A stretch of 57,214 nt of DNA from Betaproteobacteria bacterium (GTDB taxonomy: Bacteria > Pseudomonadota > Gammaproteobacteria > Burkholderiales > Burkholderiaceae_D). The DNA lies in NCBI GenBank assembly GCA_025356395.1, contig JANXTA010000130.1, forward strand, positions 1 to 57,214, in the 5' to 3' direction. The notes beneath the pieces were generated by a model. It was not told the origin of the DNA and did no database searches. It worked only from the letters and a program-made list of their open reading frames with translations. Within the stretch, counting starts at the first letter, position 1. Each line of letters opens with the position of its first letter. The position numbers and the translations under genes are program-made. Below are positions 1 through 7,627 of this stretch, one piece after another.

Positions 1-191
1 CTTGGAGTGGTTCCGCAATAGGGTCGAAGCCAAGGTCGTCATCGAGCAGTGGCGCGGCATTACAACGAGGTCCGGCCTCATGGCAGCCTGGCGTAACGTA
101 CTTCGAACGAGTTCGTGCAGCAAAGATGTTCATCCGTGAAATCGGGAGTCGTTCTCCAAGAATGATTGGTCCGAAGAAACGTGGCAGGTCA
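1..191 (+). mobile_element. 3' end of an IS3-family insertion sequence (broken transposase plus right terminus)
   Basis: The first bases read as the C-terminus of an IS3-type DDE transposase (RVEAKVVIEQWR, then after a frame change HYNEVRPHGSLA and EFVQQ). The frame is lost near position 57 by what looks like one missing base, and a TAA near position 104 replaces the usual tyrosine. The reading frame ends at 163-165. The bases at 181-191, GGCAGGTCA on the plus strand, resemble the terminal inverted repeat of this family. They coincide exactly with the point where the neighbouring HNH gene is cut off. The element continues to the left of the window. The copy is non-functional as read unless programmed frameshifting and a sequence error are invoked. 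Confidence 0.7.
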
Positions 192-750
192 GTGGGTCGC
201 ATCGCGCCGAGGCTGGCAGTGGCTCGCGCGCAGGTGCTCGATGTGGTCGACACCGGTGATGCGGCAGCGTTTTTCGAGCCGCTGAACCTGTGACTTGAAT
301 GCACCCTGGCCGCGTCGCGCTTGAGTGAAGGCGGTGTGCGTAGTCGCGCCGACTGACGGATCGCTGCGCACCTCGTCCTCTTCGCGGTCCTCCCATTCTT
401 GGAGGCCAATGGCCGGCGCTTGAAGCTGGTCCGAGACCGTGCGTCCATCGACGATCGCCTGCGCCGCGGGTCCGAGAAGGTCCAGTGCTGCGCGCGCGAA
501 CGGCTCGGGTAGCGCCGTCAAGTAAAGGTTCTGCAGACCGTGGCCATTCACGCGCAGCGGTGCATAGCGATCGGGCAACAGCGGTCCGAGCACGTCCATC
601 ACATCCGCCGGGCGCAACGGAACGGCAAGTCGGGAGCAGGTCAGACACGCCAACCGATCAAGTCCCAATACGCGCCGCGATTGCCGAACTCGTCGGGTTT
701 CGGCGCGGTGTAGCCGTACGACCGCGCCAGCCCAATTGCGCGGGTCAGGC
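189..750 (-). pseudogene. HNH endonuclease gene, frameshifted and truncated by the IS element
   Basis: The recognisable C-terminal half contains LARRGQG-like, CRITGVDHIEHLRASH and QPRRDATH segments, typical of HNH endonucleases found with restriction and defence genes (substrate DNA, cytosolic). The expected continuation (ERL-x-NNGLLL and the metal-binding core) is absent because the IS terminus at 189-191 supplies a TGA stop. The N-terminal part, GYTAPKPDEF and RGAYWDLIGW, lies in another frame at about 655-735 and ends in a stop. A frameshift near 640 therefore separates it from LRPADVMDVLGPLLPDRY. The gene begins directly after the stop of the upstream DUF2075 gene, probably translationally coupled. 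Function is inferred from the motifs and is lost in this copy. Confidence 0.7.
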
Positions 751-2616
751 TGCGCGGGCACCGACGACGCGTGCGCGCAATCGCTCGGCCAGTGGCCGAT
801 CAGTGCAGTACACGTAGCAACCTTTCATGCCACGCGTCATCAGGGTTCGATACGTGTTCTTGACGATCAGGTCGCCGAGATCGCGGGCTCTTTCCGGATC
901 GGTCTTGAGCATCGCCTTGTAACCGCGGATCGACTGGTCCTGTCTGGCGCGGGCGGTCGGTACCGTCCGCACGACTTCGTTCTCGACGATCAAGTCTGGT
1001 CCGACGATCACCCCGACATAATCCACTTCGAGTCCCTGGCAGGTATGGATGCATCCGACCTGTTTGATCGAGTCCGCCGCGATGATCCACAGGCTGCCGT
1101 CCGTATCCAGATTCCACTGGCGCCTGTACGTGGAGCCGATCTCGATGTCGATGGCCGATGCGTCGGTCTTGCTCTTCCAGGGCCAGCAGTAGCCCGCGAC
1201 CACGCGCGCCTTGTTCTTCGTGTTCTTCTCTTCGATCGCGGCATGCAGCGCTTCGGGGCTGTCGAAGACGCGGAAGTCGAACTCGGCTGCGCTCAGCGTC
1301 GTGTTCATGGTGGTGCGGATGCCCAGTGCGTCGTCCAGCCACGCGAGGTAGCCGTCGGAACCGGCGCAGCGAAACTGCGAGAACAGTTCGTATTCCTCGA
1401 CGACCGCGCCGCGCTGCTCCGCATGTGCGCGGATCACAGCCTTGGTCCCGATGTCCTTGAAGGTGACACGCTGATCTTCGTCGACGAAGAAGATCGCGCA
1501 GTTCGACGACGCGATGATCTCCTTGACCTGATGATCGCCTTGGTTGCCGTACAGGCCGGACTTTTCGTTCAGTCGATGGGCCTCGTCGATGACGAGGAAG
1601 TCGTTCGAGACCTGTGGCGGCTCGACGAAGCCCCCGGACCCGACGAACAGCGAGCGGTACTTCGTCGCCGTCATCTGGCCTGCGAGCTTGGCCTCGTAGA
1701 CCTTGCGCGGCGCAGCGTTCTTCGATACGTACTTGCCGGTCCTACCAGCGACCAGCATGTCGGACAGCAGGTTCATCGCGACGACCGACTTGCCGGTGCC
1801 CGGACCGCCTTCGATGATCACGACGTGCGGGCGCTCCGGTGTCGCACGCATCGCCGCGGCCTTCGCCGCTTCGAAGACCGTTTTCTGATCGTCGATCAAG
1901 ACGAACTCGCGGTTGCCCTTGAGCAGTCGTGCAACGCTGTCAGCCAGTTCCTTCGACGGTCGGATCGGTCCGGCTTCGATGTCGGCGATGACCTTGAGAC
2001 CGTCCCCGTGCCGAACGTGCTGATGGATGAAGCGGCGAAGCGCGGTCCTTTCGGCTTCGCCTCGCAGGAACAGCGGCGCGCTCGACGTGTAGCGCTCGTA
2101 GTGCGCCGAATCGATCGCGCCGTCGCGGGTGTAGTTGTGCAGGTAGGCGCACGGCCAGATGCCGATGTGCCCGTCGTAGACGGCCGCATTGAACGATTTC
2201 ATCAGCTCGGCGTACGACCACGCCTGGTACGACGGGTGCACCGTATCTCGGACGCCGCCCCCGAGATAGGTGCGGACGATGGCGTCCTTCGCCGTGACCT
2301 GTGCCTGGGCCCACTGCTTGAGCTCGATCAGCACCGCGCTCTTCGTGCCTTCGGCGCTGTGGCCACCAACGAGCACGTCGAGGCGCTTGGCGCTCTGGGG
2401 GATGTGGTACTCGACGGCGATGCCGATATCTGCGGCGAAGGTCTCGTCCGAAAGAACCTTCGCCATCTCAGTCAACGATTCTTTCCACGAGCGCACCTCG
2501 CTCGCCCCGACGCGGCTGCCAGTCGCGACGAAGAACGAGGCGCCGATGACGTCCTCGATGTTGCGGTCGTTGTTGTCGCGCAGGAAGTCTCGTTTGGTCG
2601 CGCTATAGACGATCAA
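745..2616 (-). CDS. DUF2075-family nuclease-helicase (Schlafen group 3-like ATPase)
   Basis: This 623-residue protein has a P-loop GGPGTGKS (about residues 270-277) and a DEAH Walker B (about 344-347), diagnostic of the DUF2075 superfamily 1-like helicase domain. Upstream of it, D80 and E98-L-K100 (RLDVLVGG, then VLIELKQW) form a PD-(D/E)xK-like signature, so I read the protein as a nuclease fused to a helicase. The last part has helicase motifs such as IHTCQGLEVDYVGVI and a terminal NTYRTLMTRGMKG segment, which couples to ATP use in this family. It begins 27 bp after the membrane-anchored Mrr gene and ends against the broken HNH gene, suggesting one operon acting on foreign or damaged nucleic acid. 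The domain calls are firm; the defence role is inference. Confidence 0.85.
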   Translation of the reverse strand: MIVYSATKRDFLRDNNDRNIEDVIGASFFVATGSRVGASEVRSWKESLTEMAKVLSDETFAADIGIAVEYHIPQSAKRLDVLVGGHSAEGTKSAVLIELKQWAQAQVTAKDAIVRTYLGGGVRDTVHPSYQAWSYAELMKSFNAAVYDGHIGIWPCAYLHNYTRDGAIDSAHYERYTSSAPLFLRGEAERTALRRFIHQHVRHGDGLKVIADIEAGPIRPSKELADSVARLLKGNREFVLIDDQKTVFEAAKAAAMRATPERPHVVIIEGGPGTGKSVVAMNLLSDMLVAGRTGKYVSKNAAPRKVYEAKLAGQMTATKYRSLFVGSGGFVEPPQVSNDFLVIDEAHRLNEKSGLYGNQGDHQVKEIIASSNCAIFFVDEDQRVTFKDIGTKAVIRAHAEQRGAVVEEYELFSQFRCAGSDGYLAWLDDALGIRTTMNTTLSAAEFDFRVFDSPEALHAAIEEKNTKNKARVVAGYCWPWKSKTDASAIDIEIGSTYRRQWNLDTDGSLWIIAADSIKQVGCIHTCQGLEVDYVGVIVGPDLIVENEVVRTVPTARARQDQSIRGYKAMLKTDPERARDLGDLIVKNTYRTLMTRGMKGCYVYCTDRPLAERLRARVVGARAA

Positions 2617-2643
2617 TGGTGGTTCCCATTTTGTCCCGGCAAT

Positions 2644-3582
2644 TCAAGCTGCAGCAGGGCCGCGTTCGCTCTTTCGAAAGATCTTCGTCCGGCATCGCGG
2701 AAAGTGACGACATGCCCATGCGGAGCGGCTACCGATCGTCCGCTCGACGAGCTTAATTCCGCATGAAGGACAGGTCGGCGTCGTGTAGTCGCCCGTCGTG
2801 GACACCGCGAGAAGCTGTCCTCGCGCTTCGGCAGGCATCTGTGCGATCGCATCGAGCAGGTCACGACCCGAGATGAGCTTGATGGGATTCGCGGCTGCGA
2901 AAGCGATGGCCTCTTTCGAGAAGTCGCCGGTCGCGCAGAAATAACCGCGACTCACCTTCTCGTGCGCCATCACACCTAACAGTTCACGCACCGGTGCGAC
3001 ACCCACCTGCTTGCTGCCCCATGCCTTGCACTGGACGATGCCGACCGCGTCGGGCAAGTCTCCGAAGTACAGGCGGCCGTCGACACCGCCGTCAGGCCCG
3101 TACTCGATGGTCTCGCAGCGAAAGTTCTTGGCCCGAAAGTAAGCCGCGACCACTTCCTCGAAGCGCTTCCATTCGATCGACTGCAGCAGGGCGAGCGACC
3201 ACTCAGAGGGTGTTGAACGAACAAACGGCTCCGTGCGAACAGGGGCGACCTGATCGGATGCGGCACCCAGGTACGAGGCTTGCCGTTGATTGGAGGCCGG
3301 CCTGGTCGTCGAGGGATGTTCGCGTGGCTTCATCGCCGCACGGTCGGTGTTCGCCTCGCGTAAGAACTTGAAGACGGCTACGCCTGCGAAGCCAACGAAC
3401 GCGACGAGGGAGACCGTGCGAATCAGCGGCGCAAGGCCTCGCAAGAAGACGTTCGACGCAAGGACGTGCGGTATGACGAGGAACCCCGCGACAAAACAGA
3501 TGACGCACAAAGTCGCGGCAACCGGCCATCGACTGATCATCACGATTTCGACTATCGATGGTTCATTGCGTTTTTTCGGCAT
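2644..3582 (-). CDS. membrane-anchored Mrr-type restriction endonuclease with C-terminal zinc ribbon
   Basis: Two hydrophobic segments (about residues 20-42 and 52-72) place the 312-residue protein in the inner membrane. A linker leads to an Mrr_cat domain: FEEVVAAYF, GPDGGVDGRL with D168, and VQCKAW with Q184 and K186 as the catalytic D-QxK set. The C-terminal CPSC (271-274) and C291/C297 form a topoisomerase-type zinc finger. Such proteins cleave DNA, often modified DNA, but the target here is unknown. It is the first gene of the cassette with DUF2075 and HNH. A 6-bp inverted repeat lies just upstream of the ATG and may be an operator. Catalytic residues look intact, so the enzyme could be active even though the downstream HNH partner is broken. 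Confidence 0.85.
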   Translation of the reverse strand: MPKKRNEPSIVEIVMISRWPVAATLCVICFVAGFLVIPHVLASNVFLRGLAPLIRTVSLVAFVGFAGVAVFKFLREANTDRAAMKPREHPSTTRPASNQRQASYLGAASDQVAPVRTEPFVRSTPSEWSLALLQSIEWKRFEEVVAAYFRAKNFRCETIEYGPDGGVDGRLYFGDLPDAVGIVQCKAWGSKQVGVAPVRELLGVMAHEKVSRGYFCATGDFSKEAIAFAAANPIKLISGRDLLDAIAQMPAEARGQLLAVSTTGDYTTPTCPSCGIKLVERTIGSRSAWACRHFPRCRTKIFRKSERGPAAA

Positions 3583-3591
3583 GCCCCGAGT

Positions 3592-3607
3592 CTATGGAGC
3601 GCCATAG
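3592..3607. promoter_or_regulatory. short inverted repeat upstream of the Mrr-type gene
   Basis: CTATGG-AGCG-CCATAG is a perfect 6-bp inverted repeat with a 4-base loop, ending about 10 bp before the ATG of the leftward endonuclease gene. Its position fits an operator or an RNA hairpin over the translation start region. No regulator gene is assigned to it. Confidence 0.3.
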
Positions 3608-3705
3608 GGTGCGGCAAACGCTACGCGCGCCAGTGTCGTTTTGCGTTCAATGATTTGCCGCTCCGGGAGCAGCCCCACACCACGCGTCTCCTGTGCTCAT
3701 CTCTT

Positions 3706-4134
3706 CTACAGAGGCTCGAACGTGATCACCTCGCGCACCCGCAGCTTCAGCGCATCGGCCACCGCCTGCAGGCGCTCGACCGAGACACCCTTGTACTGCG
3801 TGGCTTCGTAGCGCTGGATCTGCTGCTCGGCTACCGCCAACTTGCAGGCCAACTCTTTTTGCGTCCAGTTGCGCATGATGCGGGCCTTGATCAGCGCGGG
3901 TGCCAGGTCGGCGATGGATTCCGCGGTGATGGCCGTCAGTTGCCCGTCCCGCAGTCGCTCGTATTCGGCCACCTCCGCTGCGAGATCGTCGAGCTGACTT
4001 CGGGCCGCATCACGCAGCGCCTTATGCGCACGTGGGTGGAGTGTGCGCGTGCTGCTGTCCGGCGCGTCGACGGCCGCACGGAACTTGGCGACCGCTGCCT
4101 TGCTGATCTGGTACTGCCGTTCGTTGGTGATCAT
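3706..4134 (-). CDS. XRE-family HTH protein, putative antitoxin/repressor
   Basis: The 142-residue protein has a helical N-terminal half and a C-terminal Cro/C1-type helix-turn-helix at about residues 85-135 (NWTQKELACKLAV, EQQIQRYEATQY, ERLQAVADAL). Its ATG overlaps the stop of the upstream DUF6932-like gene (ATGA), so the two are translationally coupled. This is the layout of toxin-antitoxin or regulator-effector pairs whose second gene autoregulates the operon. A 7-bp inverted repeat upstream of the pair (4573-4592) is the likely binding site. The HTH call is strong; which partner is toxic cannot be told from sequence. Confidence 0.75.
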   Translation of the reverse strand: MITNERQYQISKAAVAKFRAAVDAPDSSTRTLHPRAHKALRDAARSQLDDLAAEVAEYERLRDGQLTAITAESIADLAPALIKARIMRNWTQKELACKLAVAEQQIQRYEATQYKGVSVERLQAVADALKLRVREVITFEPL

Positions 4135-4538
4135 TGAAAATCCTCCAGGTCGATGACGATGATTCCTTTGGGGTTGCCGTCGTGGTCGCGCTGGAAGAAG
4201 TCGCGAAACAGCGTGCCCAGCGGCTCCGCGGCCGCGTCGGCGGGAAACAACTCGCCTCGGTACCTCGCCTTCTGTGCGCGACGTCCCGCGTCGAATGTCA
4301 GCAGCACTTCATCGATGACATCGAAGTCGACTCCATCCATATCCCAACAGACACCGAAGTCGGCCGGATGCTCCTTGGTGGTGATGAAGCTGCCGTCGAT
4401 GTAGGCGCGTTTGCAGCCGGCGCCGCGCAAATCGCGCAACGCCCGTTCCAGCCCCTTGAGCAACTGCCTTCGCCACCGCGTTGAGCCGAACCATTCGACG
4501 ACTTCGATCCACTCGGCCAGATGCTCGCCGGGCGGCAT
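4131..4538 (-). CDS. DUF6932-like, possibly nucleotidyltransferase-fold protein paired with an XRE gene
   Basis: The 135-residue protein begins MPPGEHLAEWIEVVEWFG and has a central LRGAGCKRAYIDGSF followed by an acidic GVCWDMDGV segment. The GS motif followed by aspartates resembles a minimal nucleotidyltransferase fold (GS-x(n)-D), as in MNT-type proteins, although the classical DxD spacing is not perfect. I recognise the overall pattern as the DUF6932 family, which commonly sits beside XRE proteins. It is the first gene of a two-gene operon and overlaps the HTH gene by four bases. A role as effector or toxin of the pair is inference; AMP transfer to RNA or protein would be one possibility. 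Confidence 0.6.
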   Translation of the reverse strand: MPPGEHLAEWIEVVEWFGSTRWRRQLLKGLERALRDLRGAGCKRAYIDGSFITTKEHPADFGVCWDMDGVDFDVIDEVLLTFDAGRRAQKARYRGELFPADAAAEPLGTLFRDFFQRDHDGNPKGIIVIDLEDFQ

Positions 4539-4572
4539 GTTTCCGGTCGACGGCTCATGGGCAGGAACCGCG

Positions 4573-4592
4573 ACACAACTCTATCGTTGTGT
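4573..4592. promoter_or_regulatory. palindromic operator candidate for the DUF6932/XRE pair
   Basis: ACACAAC-6 bp-GTTGTGT is a perfect 7-bp inverted repeat 35-54 bp upstream of the leftward start at 4538 and about 90 bp upstream of the rightward msrA start. It is sized for a dimeric XRE repressor and sits in the divergent promoter region, so it could influence both transcripts. Binding is inferred only from symmetry and position. Confidence 0.45.
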
Positions 4593-4681
4593 TGATCTCC
4601 GGTCAAGCGGCCATTCGCAGCGCCGAGCGCCTCGCCCGCGCGGGCGGTAGCATGCAACCTCGATGACAGCAGGAGATGACG

Positions 4682-5191
4682 ATGAGCGAAGAACGCGCAG
4701 TACTCGCAGGTGGATGTTTCTGGGGCATGCAGGACTTGATTCGCAAGAAGCCGGGCGTGCGGTCGACGCGCGTCGGCTACACGGGCGGGAACGTCGCGAA
4801 CGCGACCTACCGCAATCACGACGGTCATGCCGAGTCGATCGAGATCGTGTTCGATCCGGCCGTGATCTCGTTCCGCACGCTGCTGGAGTTTTTCTTCCAG
4901 ATCCACGATCCGACGACGATCGACCGTCAGGGCAACGACCGCGGCTCGAGTTATCGGTCGGCGATCTTCACGACGTCGGACGAACAGGTCCGCGTGGCGG
5001 AGGACACGATTGCCGATGTCGAAGCGTCGGGGCTTTGGCCGGGGCGGGTGGTTACGGAGGTTGAGCCGGTTGCGGAGTTCTGGGAGGCGGAGCCTGAGCA
5101 TCAGAATTATCTGCAGCGGATCCCGAATGGGTATACGTGCCACTTCGTAAGGCCGGGGTGGAAGTTGCCGCATCGGGCTACGGCTGCTTGA
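4682..5191 (+). CDS. msrA: peptide-methionine (S)-S-oxide reductase MsrA
   Basis: MsrA reduces methionine-S-sulfoxide in proteins and free methionine, using thioredoxin as donor, in the cytosol. The catalytic GCFWG motif lies at residues 11-15 (Cys12), followed by GYTGG, the YRNHDGHAE block and [14 protein letters not shown], all classical for the family. A resolving cysteine sits near the end (YTCHF). Length (169 residues) is normal for a short single-domain MsrA. I prefer the ATG at 4682 because AGGAG at 4671-4675 is 6 bases away; the in-frame ATG at 4676 would touch the ribosome site. It stands alone, divergent from the XRE pair, and is followed by a terminator-like hairpin. Confidence 0.95.
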   Translation: MSEERAVLAGGCFWGMQDLIRKKPGVRSTRVGYTGGNVANATYRNHDGHAESIEIVFDPAVISFRTLLEFFFQIHDPTTIDRQGNDRGSSYRSAIFTTSDEQVRVAEDTIADVEASGLWPGRVVTEVEPVAEFWEAEPEHQNYLQRIPNGYTCHFVRPGWKLPHRATAA

Positions 5192-5280
5192 GGGGGTTTT
5201 GGTTTCTCCTTTTTGAGAAGCAGGGGTAGAGCGCCAGGGTGAGCTGTGCTGGCTGTGCGTTGATCGGATGCGCTTTGCGC

Positions 5281-5432
5281 ATCCCCCCTTCCCAGCCTTC
5301 CCGCAGAGGGGGAAGGAGTTGCGTCCCCTCCCTTTCAAGGGGAGGGGTAGGGTGGGGATGGGTTCTGATTCAGCACCGCACCTCTACCCCCTCCCCCTTC
5401 CAACCTCCCCTTGAAGGGGGAGGGTTTTCTTT
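5281..5432. repeat. GC-rich inverted-repeat spacer between convergent genes
   Basis: The 5192-5523 gap holds no gene. It contains alternating C-rich and G-rich tracts forming nested hairpins: CCCCTCCC with GGGGAGGGG at 5325-5347, and a related copy with reversed orientation around 5385-5424. This looks like the dispersed CCCTCCC/GGGAGGG intergenic element seen in many GC-rich Proteobacteria. It separates msrA from the leftward MBL-rhodanese remnant and probably acts as a bidirectional transcription stop. Its origin is not resolved here. Confidence 0.5.
5404..5430 (+). terminator. rho-independent terminator candidate downstream of msrA
   Basis: CCTCCCC (5404-5410) pairs with GGGGAGG (5417-5423) around a short loop and is followed by GTTTTCTTT. 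It lies about 210 bp after msrA, within the GC-rich repeat. Stem plus T-run is classical; the distance from the stop is long. Confidence 0.5.
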
Positions 5433-5523
5433 GGTGAGTCGCGGTTGGGGGCGATGGGTCGGGGCTTTCGGCGAGCCCTACCGATCCGGCGCGCCGCGCC
5501 AGGTCGTCAGGCGCGCCAAGCAA

Positions 5524-6554
5524 TCAGCCCGCGCCGGTCTCCACCGGATACCCCAACGCGCGCTACATCTTCATCCCGCCATCCAGCGCCACCGCATGCT
5601 GGAAGCCCATCTCCCGCAACGTCGCCGCAGCCAGCGTCGAGATGTGCCCGAGCTCGCAGGTCGCGACGATCCTTCGTGTCGGATCCGGCAGCTCCTTGTC
5701 GACCCGCAGTTCGAGCTGACCTCGCGGCAGCAGCTTCGCACCGGGATGTGACCGGCCTCGTACTCGCTGCGCTCGCGCCCGTCGAGCACGAGCAGGTCGT
5801 CCCCCGCCTCGACTCGTGCACGCACCTCCGCTAGCGACATGAACGGCAACTTCGCCTCCGCGTCGGCCAGCAGCAGCGCCACGGTCTTCCCGTCACGCAT
5901 GTTCGTCCGCAACGCCTCGGTGATGTGCGTCGGCATCGTCAGGTTCAGGCTGTTCATCATCGCGACGAACGCGGCGCGGTCGCGCTGCTGAAGCCGCGGG
6001 TTGGTCGCGATCTCCTCGCCGATCGTCGATTCCTCTCGGCCCCGGTAGTCGTGCGCGGGGCTGACCTTGAGCGCGGGGTCCAGCTTCAGTACGCGCTCGA
6101 AGAGACTGTGATGCAGCTGCTCGGGGTCGCCCGTCGGCAGGTCGGTGCGACCGGTGCCGCCGATCAGCAATGTGTCGCCCGTGAAGACGCGGTCCTCGAC
6201 CGCGAGGCACATCGAGTCGCTCGTGCAGCCGGGCGTGTGCAGGGCCTGGATCCGCAGCTTCCCGAGCAGCAGCAGCTCGCCGCCGTCGATGCGCAGCGTC
6301 ACGAGCGGCGCGGGGCTCGCGCGATGCATCACGACCGGCACGTCGAGCTGGCGCGCCCGCTCCTTGGTTACCGAGAAGTGATCGGCTCGCGTGTGCGTGT
6401 CGATCAGGTAGCGGATGCGCACGCCGTGCCGCGCGGCGAGCGCGAGGTACTGGTCGCACCGGCCCAGCTCGGGGTCGATCAGCGCGGCGGCGCTCGTGTC
6501 GCTGCACCCGATCAGATAGGCCTGGCATCCGCCGGTGGTGCTGCGCTGGAAGAT
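5524..6554 (-). pseudogene. decayed MBL-fold/rhodanese fusion (persulfide-dioxygenase-like)
   Basis: An N-terminal metallo-beta-lactamase hydrolase domain (CQAYLIGC, LIDPELGR, TGDTLLIGGTGRTD, PAHDYRG) is joined to a C-terminal rhodanese domain (LLVLDGRERSEYEAGHIP, then in the next frame VATCELGHIS with the active cysteine). Intact relatives handle glutathione persulfide or related thiols. Four lesions are visible. The start codon expected after AGGGGAG is ATC (6554). The metal motif HxHxDH reads HTRADH. One C is missing near 5745, shifting the frame inside the rhodanese domain. An in-frame TAG near 5570 stands where the family usually has Trp. The combination argues for genuine decay. Confidence 0.75.
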
Positions 6555-6595
6555 CGTGCGGCGCTCCCCTGACCACCTGATCTAGCGACGTGCTA

Positions 6596-6988
6596 TCAGA
6601 AAACCGATCTCAATCCCAGATGCTCTACGAACGGCTGAAAGTCCTTGTCATCGTGAAGCAGCGTGTACCGATCCTGGATGCAGCGTGTTGCGATCACGGC
6701 ATCGATCGTCTTGCGGACCGTAGCTCCTGCCTTGCGCAACTTTCGGTAGTTTGCGGCCGCTCGGTAGGCGATGTCCGCGCCGCCGAGCTCGATCAACGTC
6801 AGGGGCGCGAACAGGGACTTAGCCTTCTGGAAATCGCGGTCGGCCACGAAGCCTTGCAGTACTTCGACGAGGATGAGGTCGCCAATCACGACCGGCTCGC
6901 GGTCGAGCACGCTGTCCAGTCGATCTGTCTGCTTTGTGGGCGCGCCGCGGAAGTAGTCGATCCAGACGCTCGAATCGACCAGGATCAT
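6596..6988 (-). CDS. vapC: VapC-type PIN-domain toxin
   Basis: The 130-residue PIN-domain ribonuclease begins MILVDSSVWIDYF with the first catalytic aspartate at residue 5. It continues with LILVEVLQGF (acidic residue), KTIDAVIATRC and LLHDDKDF, the last two carrying the C-terminal acidic residues. VapC toxins cut tRNA or rRNA and are neutralised by VapB. Its ATG overlaps the vapB stop by four bases, the usual coupled arrangement. All expected catalytic positions appear present, so the toxin is probably functional. The gene lies beside the decayed MBL-rhodanese gene, whose degenerate start begins 42 bp downstream. Confidence 0.92.
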   Translation of the reverse strand: MILVDSSVWIDYFRGAPTKQTDRLDSVLDREPVVIGDLILVEVLQGFVADRDFQKAKSLFAPLTLIELGGADIAYRAAANYRKLRKAGATVRKTIDAVIATRCIQDRYTLLHDDKDFQPFVEHLGLRSVF

Positions 6989-7179
6989 CGATCGGTCCGC
7001 GACGCCGACAGATCACCCTGCCAGTCGAGCTTGCCGCGATAGCGCTTGATGCCGGCCTGCTGATGCAGGCGTACGACGGTCCGCAGTCCGAACTCAACCA
7101 CATCACGCTTGGTCTTCAGACCGGTGGCTTCGAGCGCCGCCTTCATCAGTGCGTCGTCGATGACGATATTGGTCCTCAT
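6985..7179 (-). CDS. vapB: VapB-type antitoxin
   Basis: This 64-residue antitoxin starts MRTNIVIDDALMKAALEATGLKTKRD, the ribbon-type N-terminal DNA-binding module of the VapB family (VapB_antitoxin, often with type II VapC). The C-terminus (YRGKLDWQGDL) is the segment expected to wrap around the toxin. It is the first gene of the operon, with GGAGG about 5 bases before its ATG. A 6-bp inverted repeat spans the ribosome-binding site and is the obvious autoregulatory operator. No lesions are visible. Confidence 0.9.
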   Translation of the reverse strand: MRTNIVIDDALMKAALEATGLKTKRDVVEFGLRTVVRLHQQAGIKRYRGKLDWQGDLSASRTDR

Positions 7180-7205
7180 GTGTATCCTCCAGAGAAAGAA
7201 TACAC
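7180..7205. promoter_or_regulatory. vapBC operator candidate overlapping the ribosome-binding site
   Basis: GTGTAT and ATACAC form a perfect 6-bp inverted repeat separated by 14 bases, flanking the GGAGG of vapB. VapBC complexes typically bind such half-sites to repress their own promoter. The assignment rests on symmetry and position. Confidence 0.45.
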
Positions 7206-7359
7206 ATCGTAAGAACGGTGGAAGAAAGTTGCAACCGTCGTTTGGACGAGGACGACGACATTCAATGACCTGTCAACTGTGCTGGTGATCGATCTCGCGA
7301 TACTCGCAACGGACGCCGACCTCGATTCAGCGTCGCTCGCCTGTCCGAATGAACCGCGA

Positions 7360-7531
7360 TTAATGAAATGTCGCCAGCGTCACGTCGCTCGATTCGAGGG
7401 TCTGGGGCTCGTGGTCAAGGAACGCTGGCAGCGCTTTGGGTTCAAGAATCCACAGGTTCGAAAGGCGTTGGGCAGACGGATCGATGAACCAGCCGGTAAA
7501 GACGATGACAGGTCGAGCTGCGAAAGACATG
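7360..7531 (-). pseudogene. C-terminal fragment resembling a NERD-domain nuclease-related protein
   Basis: About 56 residues starting MSFAARPVIVFTGWF and containing LWILEPKALPAFLDHEP match the end of NERD-domain proteins as I remember them (VVLFPGWFV then VWVLNPKALPAFL). No catalytic portion is found upstream: the preceding codons to 7656 look random, and the next gene (DUF3617) ends at 7628. I read it as the remnant of a deleted gene in the same accessory stretch as the Mrr cassette. A short real protein is possible but unlikely. Confidence 0.4.
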
Positions 7532-7627
7532 CCCGTGCGCTCCTTGGGTTTTGAATGGAGCCAACCTATTGGCTGTCGCATCTGCCGCCATTCGACGAGC
7601 CATGCGAATGAGCACTGGCGAAGGTTC

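Noticed and set aside
736-2766. 676-codon open frame on the plus strand opposite the DUF2075 gene
   Set aside because: Composition is Arg/Asp/Val-rich antisense of a GC-rich gene, with no family motif. The minus-strand frame has Walker motifs and is the gene.
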